A DNA stretch of 64,000 bases from G963701675 sp963701675 (GTDB lineage: Bacteria; Planctomycetota; Planctomycetia; Gemmatales; Gemmataceae). Location: the NCBI GenBank assembly GCA_963701675.1, contig OY969623.1, positions 2,542,001 through 2,606,000 on the forward strand, read 5' to 3'. Below are positions 26,533 to 35,443 of this stretch, in pieces. The position numbers and the translations under genes were made by a program. The notes below the pieces were generated by a model. That model was given only the letters and a program-made list of their open reading frames with translations. It was not told the origin of the DNA and ran no database searches. The stretch's first letter is position 1; each line of letters starts with the position of its first letter.

Positions 26533-26784
26533 CAGCGCCATCGTCAGCGTCGGTCCGCCATTGTCGGCGAGTGGACCAAGCAGGGGATCGACGTTAAGTA
26601 AGTCAGTCGACGTGTAGCCGATACCGTCGGAGCTATCCCCGATAACGTTGAAACCGTCGGAGGTGACCACTCCATAGACATCTGAACCTTTGCCGGCGCT
26701 GTTCCCGGCGACAATGTTATTCTTGAGATTCATTCCCTGATCGCTGGAGCCATGAACGTAGATGCCGCCCCCACCCACTTGCAT
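26320..26784 (-). CDS. Beta-helix repeat protein, 3' part of a frameshifted gene
   Basis: This frame contains QVGGGGIYVHGSS, RNNIVAGN-type rungs (LKNNIVAGNSAGKGSDVYG), DNGGPTLTMALLPGSPAID, NGTIDIGAFEVQ and the ending ELLALFLATVDLDALT. Its 3' end matches that of 5088-6242 (HPEFELL). The upstream frame (26784-27812) ends exactly where this begins; one base missing near 26784-26790 would join them. Confidence 0.8.
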   Translation of the reverse strand: MQVGGGGIYVHGSSDQGMNLKNNIVAGNSAGKGSDVYGVVTSDGFNVIGDSSDGIGYTSTDLLNVDPLLGPLADNGGPTLTMALLPGSPAIDAGDNTDAPEFDQRGPGFPRIVNGTIDIGAFEVQASSLPAPLPHPEFELLALFLATVDLDALT

Positions 26785-27812
26785 TACGCCGAGTATTCAA
26801 CGCTGTTGTTGTCAAGCGTGCTATGGCGGACTGTTGAAACGATTCCGTGTTCATAAATCCCGCCGGCGCGGGCAATAAACCCCGTCGAGCTATTGCCGAA
26901 AAATGTGCTGTTGACAACCGTAAGTGTGTCGCCATTGTAGATTCCCCCTCCAAGGGCTCGATGACCACCGACATTCATAAGAGCGATTGCCGTGTTATCT
27001 TGGAAGGTGCTACTCAACACGTTGAGCACGCCGGAATTGAAAATGGCCCCTCCATAGCCTCCAGGCCCGCCGCCCGTTGAACTCGGATAATCACCCCTCG
27101 CAGAGTTGTCGTAGAAAGTGGTGTCCGAAATCGTCATAAAGCCGTAATTGGCAATGGCGCCCCCGGAACCGGCCCAGTCTCCGTCAGCCGAGTTATTGTT
27201 AAAGGTGCTGGTGGTGATGTTCATTTGGCCGAGAATAGAATTGTAGATTCCGCCGCCATAATCTGGCCCAACGTGAAAGACTGGACTGTGGGAGTTGTTG
27301 TCCGAGATTGTCGTATTGGACAGCGTCAGGACGCCACCGTTGTAGATCCCTCCACCTTGGCCTACAACACTTGTGTTCGTGCTGAGAATGACATCGTTGA
27401 GTGACAGATTGCTTTGATTGTAAATCCCGCCACCCACGTCGGCACGACCATCTGCGATCGTGACTCCCGAGATTAGAACGGTGCCAGCCGCGACAGTGAA
27501 GCAGCGGTAGTCGCCACCCGCGTCCCGCCGAATTGTCAACAAGTTTGCCCCGGGCCCTTGAATATCGATGTCCGTCGACACGTCGGGCAACGCGCCTGTG
27601 AGATTGATCGTCCCCGTCACCGTGAAGTCGATCGCGTCCGGCCCCGGCTCGGTGTTAACCTTGTTGATACAGTAACGCAGATCACCGCGGAAGCCTTTGC
27701 CGACGCCCTGGTCGGTGAGGCGCGTCACGTGGCACGTGGACATCAGCGTGCGGTCTTCGAGATGTTCGAGTCGTGGCAGAACGTGTCGCGGGCAATGGAA
27801 TAGTGAACGCAT
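26784..27812 (-). CDS. Beta-helix repeat protein, 5' part of a frameshifted gene
   Basis: The frame is open further upstream, but ATG 27812 (MRSLFHCPRHVLPRL) is chosen because GAGGAG precedes it and the cluster motif follows at once: LEHLEDRTLMSTCHVTRL. GDLRYCINKVN, INLTGALPDVSTDIDIQ and GGGIYNGGVLTLSNTTI rungs follow. Rungs are long and Ser/Asn-rich, with several STFxxN turns. The product would be about 495 residues when joined to 26320-26784. It lies 112 bases downstream of the SBBP gene's stop, the largest gap in this part of the cluster, so a separate promoter is possible. Confidence 0.82.
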   Translation of the reverse strand: MRSLFHCPRHVLPRLEHLEDRTLMSTCHVTRLTDQGVGKGFRGDLRYCINKVNTEPGPDAIDFTVTGTINLTGALPDVSTDIDIQGPGANLLTIRRDAGGDYRCFTVAAGTVLISGVTIADGRADVGGGIYNQSNLSLNDVILSTNTSVVGQGGGIYNGGVLTLSNTTISDNNSHSPVFHVGPDYGGGIYNSILGQMNITTSTFNNNSADGDWAGSGGAIANYGFMTISDTTFYDNSARGDYPSSTGGGPGGYGGAIFNSGVLNVLSSTFQDNTAIALMNVGGHRALGGGIYNGDTLTVVNSTFFGNSSTGFIARAGGIYEHGIVSTVRHSTLDNNSVEYSA

Positions 27813-27924
27813 GGCAAACTCCTCTGAAAAACGGTGAATCACGTCACAGCGATTACCGATAAAGTAAGCCCATTCGTCGAAAAACCCTCCTTTGAATTCG
27901 GGCGTGTGCGAGGCTTGGAACACC

Positions 27925-30549
27925 TCAGGCCTCTGCGAACTTAGCAACGAAAGCGTCACCTTGGCCGAAACGATTGCGCCGCTTGAGGGCGCCCGGCGTC
28001 GTCGGGAAGTCGGACCCAAAAGTCTGTCCGGCGACGTAGACACTGCCGCCCTCGTCCACCGCGATGGCGGAACCGTAGTCGCCACCAATCGGGAATGACG
28101 ACGAACCGCCGAAGTAGGTTGAATAGATGAGGCCAGTACCACTCGGGTTGAGTCTAGCTATGAACACGTCCTCACCCCCGTTGTAAGTGGCGTCGTAGGC
28201 GAACGGCGTCGTTGGAAAGTCGGAAGAAAGAGTGTACCCAGTTACAAACGCGGAGCCGCTGCTGTCCAAGGCGATCCCGGTTCCGAAATCATCACCGGTC
28301 CCTCCCAAAAAAGTAGAGTACTCCAAGGCAGAGCCTGCCGCATTCAGCTTCGTTACAAACACGTCATTACACGGTCCTGTGTCGCAAGTGCCTCCCTCAT
28401 GCGTCGTGTCGAACGCGCCCGGCGTGGTGGGGAAGCTGGCCGAACCGGCACGCCCGGAAACATAGGCGGCGCCACCGCTGTCGACAGCGATGGCCGTGCC
28501 ATATTCGCGTTCGATGCCGCCCAAGAACGTGGAGTAGACGATGTCGCTGCCGTCCGGACTAAGCTTCGTGACGAAGACGTCGCCGAATCCGCCGTTGTAA
28601 GTGGTATCGAAGGCGCCCGCTGTGACCGGGAAGTTACTAGATGGGGAATTGCCGGCCACATAGGCGTATCCGCCGCTATCGACCGCAATCGCGTTGCCGA
28701 GATCGTAATCGGACCCACCTAAGAATGTCGAGTACACTAGGGCGCTACCGTCTGCGCTAAGCTTGGCTACGAAGGCGTCCAAGCCGCCGTTGACCGTTGT
28801 GTCGAAGGCGTCCTCCGTGGTCGGGAAGTCGTTCGTTGATGTATAGCCGATCACATAGGCGAAACCGCTGCTATCCACCGCAATTCCGTTGCCACGATCC
28901 ACATTTCCTCCACCCATAAAGGTGGAGTAATCGAGGCCGGTGCCCGCGGAGTTCAGCTTCGTCACGAATGCGTCGCCGCTGATGCTGGAACTAGTGTCGA
29001 AGGCGCCCGCAGTGGTTGGGAAGTCATCCGAACCTGTATACCCGGTAACGTACGCATTGCCGTCGCCGTCCACCGCGATTCCTCCGCCTTCGTCGTACTG
29101 GGATCCCCCCAAATAGGTGGCGTACACCAAGGCGCTTCCAGTCGCGTTCATCTTGGCAACGTAAGTGTCAATGGAACCGCCATTGTAGACGACGTCAAAT
29201 GCACCCGGCGTGGCGGGAAACTTAATTGAGGCTGTGCTTCCCGTCACGTAGGCGTTGCCTCCGCCGTCGACAGCAATTCCTCGGCCATCATCGTTCGCGC
29301 CGCTGCCGCCCAAGTACGTGGAATAGCCAAGCATGAGCGGATCAATCACCAGCGGGCGGGACGCGTCGTAAGTGCCGACGTCAAAAGTCACCTGGTGTGT
29401 GGTGAGTGACGAGTGGTGAGTGGTCAGGACGAATTCACCTGCGATTTCTTGGCGACTGCCGTCGACTTCCTGGTACAAGTACGGCTTCTGGTGTGTGACA
29501 TCGCCTGCCGCAGTGTGCAACACCAGGTTGCCGCGATCGTCGATCTCCGCTCCGTCAGCACCGGCGAAATTCAGAGTGATGGCATTCGGATCAGCGCTCT
29601 GCGAAACGATGAAATCGTATTCGAGTTGGCCGTTGTTGCTGTAGTACGCCAGATCGATGCCCGGATAAACGTCCTGATACTGGACGCGGCCGAAGGTTGG
29701 GATGTCGGTGCGCCACTGCGACTGATCGTTGCCGATGAAGTAATTCACAATGCCGGTTTGGCGCTCTTGGCCGACCGGCGTTGCGTTCGGGTTTCCGCCC
29801 ACGATTTGCATGTGTAGCGCGACGCCTCGCGAGTTAGGTGTATTAGTTCCCGAAAGTCCACTCTCTTCAAGCCTCACATCCTTTGCTGACTCCGACGAAA
29901 TGGAGAACACCGCGGCAGTCGGGGTTAGGAATACTGTCGCACCACCGGCCCGAGCAATAAAATCGACCTGCGACTCGGTCTGTCCTTGGTTCGCCTCGAA
30001 CGTCAGGGGCACCTTGCCGTAGTCCCGAGCCGACGGTTGCAACTTATCAACGTCGTGGATCGCTGCGGGTTTTCGCGCCGCATTTGGACTTAGGGACAGA
30101 GGCTTCGATAATTCGCCTGGAAGAACGGACACGCTGGGCTTCGCGTCCGGCGCCAGTCCTACAATCGACGACGCGTTTGCGACGAAATGCTGCCCACCCG
30201 ACGGTGGCATGATTGGATTGATGCTGATTTGCCTCGCGGTGCCGGGACCTTGAAGCGTCTCGACCCCGTCCATCAACTCCGTTGATGGTCGTGAGGGCTG
30301 ATGAGACGCGCGTGTCGGCACGGACTCCGATGGCCGGCCGATAATTTCAAGAACATCCAAATCATCTGGAGCCAGTATTGACACCGACGCCTTTGCCTGA
30401 CCGGCTTCCATTGTCGCGGACGTGTCGCCCGTCAGTGCCACCGTCCCGAACCAAGCACCTAACAAAGCATCCCCAGGTTGCAGGCGGACTTCTAGGGATT
30501 CCAGACGTGGCAGATAGCCCCGGTTAACGCGGATCAGTCGGTTTCTCAT
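27925..30549 (-). CDS. SBBP-repeat beta-propeller protein with DUF7948-like domain
   Basis: ATG 30549 (MRNRLIRVNRGYLPRL) precedes the cluster-type motif RLESLEVRLQPGD. Residues ~195-400 (PLTFEANQGQTESQVDFIAR, YFIGNDQSQWRTDIPTF, YPGIDLAYYSNNGQLEYDF) match the region that usually precedes SBBP repeats. From about residue 420 there are eight or more SBBP units of ~57 residues (YSTYLGGSGANDDGRGIAVD, NAYVTGST, FPTTPGAFD). A low-complexity in-frame insertion (LTTHHSSLTTHQ) interrupts the domain boundary. SBBP proteins are large exported propellers of unknown ligand. It is the only member of its fold here, yet it sits between FG-GAP and beta-helix genes. Confidence 0.9.
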   Translation of the reverse strand: MRNRLIRVNRGYLPRLESLEVRLQPGDALLGAWFGTVALTGDTSATMEAGQAKASVSILAPDDLDVLEIIGRPSESVPTRASHQPSRPSTELMDGVETLQGPGTARQISINPIMPPSGGQHFVANASSIVGLAPDAKPSVSVLPGELSKPLSLSPNAARKPAAIHDVDKLQPSARDYGKVPLTFEANQGQTESQVDFIARAGGATVFLTPTAAVFSISSESAKDVRLEESGLSGTNTPNSRGVALHMQIVGGNPNATPVGQERQTGIVNYFIGNDQSQWRTDIPTFGRVQYQDVYPGIDLAYYSNNGQLEYDFIVSQSADPNAITLNFAGADGAEIDDRGNLVLHTAAGDVTHQKPYLYQEVDGSRQEIAGEFVLTTHHSSLTTHQVTFDVGTYDASRPLVIDPLMLGYSTYLGGSGANDDGRGIAVDGGGNAYVTGSTASIKFPATPGAFDVVYNGGSIDTYVAKMNATGSALVYATYLGGSQYDEGGGIAVDGDGNAYVTGYTGSDDFPTTAGAFDTSSSISGDAFVTKLNSAGTGLDYSTFMGGGNVDRGNGIAVDSSGFAYVIGYTSTNDFPTTEDAFDTTVNGGLDAFVAKLSADGSALVYSTFLGGSDYDLGNAIAVDSGGYAYVAGNSPSSNFPVTAGAFDTTYNGGFGDVFVTKLSPDGSDIVYSTFLGGIEREYGTAIAVDSGGAAYVSGRAGSASFPTTPGAFDTTHEGGTCDTGPCNDVFVTKLNAAGSALEYSTFLGGTGDDFGTGIALDSSGSAFVTGYTLSSDFPTTPFAYDATYNGGEDVFIARLNPSGTGLIYSTYFGGSSSFPIGGDYGSAIAVDEGGSVYVAGQTFGSDFPTTPGALKRRNRFGQGDAFVAKFAEA
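29394..29425. repeat. Low-complexity tandem repeat inside the SBBP gene
   Basis: A run of GTGAGTGGT-like units encodes LTTHHSSLTTHQ on the minus strand. It keeps the frame and sits between the DUF7948-like region and the SBBP repeats, so it looks like a tolerated small insertion. Confidence 0.7.
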
Positions 30550-30602
30550 AGCACGGTTTCTCCAGTCGCAAATTGTGACGATATCCAGCATGATCTTCGT
30601 AA

Positions 30603-33023
30603 CTATGTCAACTCCCTCGAAATCGCATCAAACACTGCATTAGTCGTCTCGATATGCGCGACGCGAGCAATGTCACGCGACCCATACTTCGGCCGGATCG
30701 CTATCGCTGTTGCGTTGTCATCCACGGGGTTTATCGTTGAGCCGCGAGATGTTTGCGTCAGGGTAGTGGTCGGATGCAACGTCTCCGTAGTGTCGCCGGC
30801 GTCCAGTGGGGCGAGCGGTCGCGGCCCGTCGTCGATCGGTAGCGGCGGCCAGTCGGCCGCGTTGAACAGTACGCTCACCGTGTTGAAACGGTCGATCGGA
30901 TGAGAGACGATCGGGCCATCCGAGGCAGTGGCAAGGTCGGGAGCGCCATCGGCATTAAAGTCTCCGACGGTCAGCAGCAAGATGTTCTCGGCAGGAGGAC
31001 CGCTAGTGAAAGTGATCGGCGCATCGAAGGAGCCGTCTCCATTGCCGAGCAGAACGATGACATCGCTGTCGGCGGTGTCGAAGCCGATCCCTGCCAGATC
31101 AGAGAAACCATCGCTGTCCAGGTCTGCCGCTACCAGGTCGGCGGGATTGCCGCCCATGCTGTACTCGACAAATGGTTGAAAAGTCCCGTTCCCGTTTCCT
31201 AACAGAATGGAGCCCTTGAACGAACCGATGCCTGCATTCTGCGTTGCAATGTCTAGGTTGCCGTCGGCGTCAAAATCGCCGGTGACGATGTCTTGAGAAT
31301 TGTTTGAAACCGCAAAATTGATCGGGGCTTGGAACGTGCCGTCTCCGTTACCAAACCTTACGCTGACATGGGTGTTCGGCCCATCGGAAGCGATATCAAT
31401 GATGGCATCCTCGTTGAAATCGCCCAGCGCCAACCAGGTTCCCAGACCATAACTTACGGGGCTCCCGAACGTGCCATCTCCGTTGCCGAGAAACACATGC
31501 GTGCCCTCGCCGACGGCGAAGTCATTGTTTCCATCGTCGTCGAAATCTGCGACAACCACGGTGCGGGCCGCTTCCGTGTCATACGACGTCGGCGAACCAA
31601 AAGTCCCGTCGCCATTTCCCAAGAAAACGGTCGCGCCGAAATAGTAGTAAGGCACGACGGCGTCCATGCGGCCGTCATTGTTGAAATCAGCGAGTTCGAT
31701 ACGCCCTGGACTGCCGATATTTGGCCCAACCGTATAGATGGGCATCTGAAAACTCCCGTCGCCATTACCGAGCATGGCGCTGAGGGATGAGTTGCTTGTG
31801 TTAACCGTCATCAGATCCAAATCACCGTCGGCATCTACGTCTCCTGTTGTCAACCCGCGCGGCACATCGACCACGGTGTCGGCGACGGTGGAGGAATAGC
31901 TCGGATCGCTTGACAGCATCACCGCAACGCCGGACCCGGAAGTTGTCGTCGCCGCAAAATCGAGCGTCCCGTCGTTGTCCAGGTCGGCTAATGCAAGCCC
32001 AACGGCGTCATCCTGCGTCACAAGATACTGCGGCGGCAAGAAATTGCCGCCCGTCGGCTCCGTGAGGAGGCTCAACATCGCCCAACTCTCATGGACGGTC
32101 ACGACATCGTCCCGGCCGTCACCAGTGACGTCGCCGACACGAACGGCCACCGCGTAATCGGCCACTACTTCGTAGTCGAGAAAGGTAAGGCTTCCGTCAC
32201 CATTGCCGACGAGGACACTCACCACGCCGGGGCTAATGTGATGGGCAACGGCAAGATCAGGCGTGCCGTCGGCATCGAAATCGCCGGAGGCCACGCCGTA
32301 AGGCTCGGCGCCGACACCGTAGGACACCATCGGTTTCAGAGTGCCGTCGCCGCGCCCCAGAAATACACCCGCCGAGGAACTCGACGAGTTTGCCACCGCG
32401 ACATCGGCATTGCCGTCGGCATCGAAGTCCGCGACGGTGATCGCGCGAGGATTACCGCCTGCGTTGAATGTACCGCCGGCGGAAAAGGCGCCTATTCCGT
32501 TGTTGATAAGAGTGGTCACCGTCCCCGAGGTGTTGTTATTGGCTAATACCAGATCCAACGCACCATCATTATTGAGGTCCGTCGCGGCGACATCCCAGGG
32601 ATTCGTTCCAGCCGCGAACGCGATAGGCCTGCGAAAGAGTCCTGTACCGGATCCACGCAATAGCGCGACCGTCCCGCTTCCCGTATTGGCCACGACTAGA
32701 TCAAGCCTCCCATCGCCGTTGAAATCGCCAGCGACGAGTGACCTGGGATTCGTACCGCCGGTTGGGAAGCTCACCGCCGATCCGAACATACCGGAACCTG
32801 TATTGGGCAACACGTTTACCTTGCCCGGCGTCGTTTGATTGGTGACGGCGATGTCCTGGAGTCCATCGCTGTTGAAGTCATCGGCGACCATCGCCGTCGG
32901 ATTCGTCCCCGCAGGGTAAATCGGCGGTGTAACAAACGCCAGAACGTCGCGGCGCTCCAGGGTTTCCAAAACCAGCCGTTGCCGTCGAAAATGTTTCGTG
33001 AGTCGAGAAAATCGTCGAGTCAT
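30603..33023 (-). CDS. FG-GAP/VCBS beta-propeller protein (806 aa)
   Basis: ATG 33023 (MTRRFSRLTKHFRRQRL) is used rather than the in-frame start at 33044 because GGAGG lies 9 bases before it. LETLERRDVLAF is followed by about 13 FG-GAP units (DFNSDGLQDIAV, DVDADGDLDLMTV, DFNNDGRMDAVVP, DLDSDGFSDLAGI). The shared tail closes the protein: NAADWPPLPIDDGPRPLAP, a TTTLTQTSR linker and PKYGSRDIARVAHIETT. The frame is uninterrupted. The gap to the SBBP gene downstream is 53 bases. Ca-binding exported propeller by family; no ligand clue. Confidence 0.88.
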   Translation of the reverse strand: MTRRFSRLTKHFRRQRLVLETLERRDVLAFVTPPIYPAGTNPTAMVADDFNSDGLQDIAVTNQTTPGKVNVLPNTGSGMFGSAVSFPTGGTNPRSLVAGDFNGDGRLDLVVANTGSGTVALLRGSGTGLFRRPIAFAAGTNPWDVAATDLNNDGALDLVLANNNTSGTVTTLINNGIGAFSAGGTFNAGGNPRAITVADFDADGNADVAVANSSSSSAGVFLGRGDGTLKPMVSYGVGAEPYGVASGDFDADGTPDLAVAHHISPGVVSVLVGNGDGSLTFLDYEVVADYAVAVRVGDVTGDGRDDVVTVHESWAMLSLLTEPTGGNFLPPQYLVTQDDAVGLALADLDNDGTLDFAATTTSGSGVAVMLSSDPSYSSTVADTVVDVPRGLTTGDVDADGDLDLMTVNTSNSSLSAMLGNGDGSFQMPIYTVGPNIGSPGRIELADFNNDGRMDAVVPYYYFGATVFLGNGDGTFGSPTSYDTEAARTVVVADFDDDGNNDFAVGEGTHVFLGNGDGTFGSPVSYGLGTWLALGDFNEDAIIDIASDGPNTHVSVRFGNGDGTFQAPINFAVSNNSQDIVTGDFDADGNLDIATQNAGIGSFKGSILLGNGNGTFQPFVEYSMGGNPADLVAADLDSDGFSDLAGIGFDTADSDVIVLLGNGDGSFDAPITFTSGPPAENILLLTVGDFNADGAPDLATASDGPIVSHPIDRFNTVSVLFNAADWPPLPIDDGPRPLAPLDAGDTTETLHPTTTLTQTSRGSTINPVDDNATAIAIRPKYGSRDIARVAHIETTNAVFDAISRELT

Positions 33024-33059
33024 CGGATCGCTCCTCCAGTGCAAGGGATAGCCTTGTGG

Positions 33060-35420
33060 TTAACTCAGCTTCTTCGAAAACGGGTCAGGCTCCGAGTCAG
33101 TTGTTCCGGCGAGCGCGACTCGGGCAATGTGACGCGAAGTATACCTCGGCCGCGATGCTATCGCCACTTCGTTGTCATCCACGGGATTAGTCGACATGCT
33201 TAATGGTGACGTCTGTGTGGCGGTCGGATGCAACATCTTCGTGGTGTCGCCGACGTCCAGCGGCGCGAACGGTCGCGGCCCATCGCCGATCGGCAGCGGC
33301 GGCCAGATGGTGTCATTGACGAGTATGGTTATAACCTCGCCGCCGACGGCCAAGTCGAGGTAACTGTCGCCATTCACGTCCGCAACGGCCGCAAACTCCG
33401 GCTGCGTATTGATGCCGTAATTCGTCGCGGTGGCGAAAATGCCGGTTCCGGAATTGAACAGCACGCTTACGTGGGATGATCCTCTATTGGCAACGATGAC
33501 GTCGAGATCCGAGTCGTTGTCGAGATCTCCAAGAGTTACAGCCTCGGGCTGACTGCCGACCGTGTAATGGGTCGGCGCGGCAAACGTTCCGTTTCCGTTG
33601 TTGAGCAACACGCTCATGGTGTTGGAAGTTCGATTAACGACGGCTAGGTCAAGATCGAGGTCGCCGTCGAGGTCCCCGATCGCAACCCCGTAAGGGTCTG
33701 TGCCAGTCGCGTAGATAATAAAGGGCGCAAACGAGCCATCGCCGTTATTGGAAAACACAGCCACACCACTAGAGACAGCTACTGCGAGGTCGAGGTCTTG
33801 GTCTCCATCCAGGTCACCAAGCGCCACCGATTGGGGATTGATAACTCCTGCATAGTTCACTGCCGCCGCGAAAGTCCCATTTCCATTGTTCTCTAGGACG
33901 GAAATCGTGTTGCTCACGAATTCGTTCGCGGCCACGATGTCGAGATCGTTATCGCCGTCTAAGTCCCCCATTGCTACCGATATGGTCTCATCGTCGGTGG
34001 CATAAATCACGGAGCCGGCAAACGTCCCATTGCCGTTGTTCAGCCACACTTTCACGCCGCCTGAAGAAAGTTCTGCGATGCCGCCGGCAATGTCCAGGTC
34101 GAGGTCGCCGTCGAGGTCCCCCATTGCAATAGATTCGACGTCCCCGGATGCGCCATAATACGTCGGCGCCGCGAACGTCCCGCCCCCAAGGTTCAGCATC
34201 ACATAGATGCCCGCTTGGACCGAGCCCGAAATGGCAACCACCAGGTCAATATCGCCATCGGCATCCAAGTCTCCTGATGTCACGCCGTGGGCGTCGGCGA
34301 GGCCGTCGACATCGTAGGTCATCGCCGCGAGGAGAACTCCTCCTCCCAGGTTTCGTAAAATGCTCACGTCGTCGGACAATGTGTTGGCGACGGCAAGGTC
34401 AAGGTCTTGATCCGCATCGAGGTCGCCGATCGTAACAGACCTCGGGCTGGCTCCCGCGGCATAAGCAAACGTTTGGGGTGCCGCAAACCATCCATCCCCA
34501 TTGTTCAACAGCACCGCTACGCCCGCTTCGCCGGCACCAACACCCGCAAGGTCAAGATCCAGGTCCCCATCCAAGTCCCCGAGTGCAATGGCGAGCATAT
34601 TGCCGATAGGCTGGTACGACACCGGTCCGAAGGATCCGTTGCCTTGGTTCATCAGCACTCCCACACTCTCGAGCGACGATCTCGGATAGACAATATCTCG
34701 ATAGAGGTCGCCGTTGAGATCACCCAGCGCGATGAAACTAGCGCCGGTCGCCGTATAAGTCGCCGGCGCCCCAAACGTGCCGTCCCCTTGGTTGTGCAGG
34801 ACGCCGACGGTGGAGCCATTTGCCGTTACCACGTCCAGGTCGATGTCGCCATCCATGTCGTCGATGGCGACCCAACTTGGTTGACCCCCGGCGGGGTAGC
34901 TCGTCGCATCCGCGAATGTCCCATCGCCCTGGTTGTAGAGAACTTGAATCACGCTCGTCCACGCGGCCACGACGATGTCGAGGTCCTGGTCGCCGTCGAG
35001 ATCGCCAACGGCAATGGAGCGTGGATCGATACCCGCGGGGAAGTGAGTGGCCGGGTCCAGTGTGCCGTTCCCCTGGTTGAGCAGAACGCTCACCGTGTCG
35101 GCGACGAAATTTGCTGTGGCGACGTCCGTGTCTCCGTCAGCATCGAAATCACCGACAGCCACCGATCGCGGACTGCTGCCGACGGCGTATTGCGCTCCGC
35201 GCCGGAATCCGCCTGAACCATTCGCACGTAGCATGCTGACGGTACTTCCATCCCTGTTGACGGAGACCAGATCGAGGTCTTGATCCCCGTCCATGTCGGC
35301 CATTGCCACTTCCACCGGCCCGTTCCCGGCAGGGAAGGCGGGCGCCGTGATGAAGCTCGGCGTGGTCCGGTCTTCGAGCCGGTCGATCCGAAGGCGGGTC
35401 CTGAGACTTCGTGAACGCAT
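33060..35420 (-). CDS. FG-GAP/VCBS beta-propeller protein of the GDLDGDxDLD type (786 aa)
   Basis: ATG 35420 (MRSRSLRTRLRIDRL) is followed by LEDRTTPSF. The repeats differ from those of the neighbours: GDLDGDLDLDLAV and GDLDADQDLDLAV units with LLNNGNGTFAAP turns, recurring every ~52 residues and much more alike one another than in the other FG-GAP genes. This suggests recent internal amplification. Nevertheless the end is the shared cluster tail (WPPLPIGDGPRPFAPLD, then YTSRHIARVALAGTTDSE), nearly identical at DNA level to the tail of 17134-20542. So a distinct propeller body appears to have acquired the local tail. Exported by inference. Confidence 0.88.
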   Translation of the reverse strand: MRSRSLRTRLRIDRLEDRTTPSFITAPAFPAGNGPVEVAMADMDGDQDLDLVSVNRDGSTVSMLRANGSGGFRRGAQYAVGSSPRSVAVGDFDADGDTDVATANFVADTVSVLLNQGNGTLDPATHFPAGIDPRSIAVGDLDGDQDLDIVVAAWTSVIQVLYNQGDGTFADATSYPAGGQPSWVAIDDMDGDIDLDVVTANGSTVGVLHNQGDGTFGAPATYTATGASFIALGDLNGDLYRDIVYPRSSLESVGVLMNQGNGSFGPVSYQPIGNMLAIALGDLDGDLDLDLAGVGAGEAGVAVLLNNGDGWFAAPQTFAYAAGASPRSVTIGDLDADQDLDLAVANTLSDDVSILRNLGGGVLLAAMTYDVDGLADAHGVTSGDLDADGDIDLVVAISGSVQAGIYVMLNLGGGTFAAPTYYGASGDVESIAMGDLDGDLDLDIAGGIAELSSGGVKVWLNNGNGTFAGSVIYATDDETISVAMGDLDGDNDLDIVAANEFVSNTISVLENNGNGTFAAAVNYAGVINPQSVALGDLDGDQDLDLAVAVSSGVAVFSNNGDGSFAPFIIYATGTDPYGVAIGDLDGDLDLDLAVVNRTSNTMSVLLNNGNGTFAAPTHYTVGSQPEAVTLGDLDNDSDLDVIVANRGSSHVSVLFNSGTGIFATATNYGINTQPEFAAVADVNGDSYLDLAVGGEVITILVNDTIWPPLPIGDGPRPFAPLDVGDTTKMLHPTATQTSPLSMSTNPVDDNEVAIASRPRYTSRHIARVALAGTTDSEPDPFSKKLS

Positions 35421-35443
35421 CGCAAACACCTCTTTTCTCCGAG

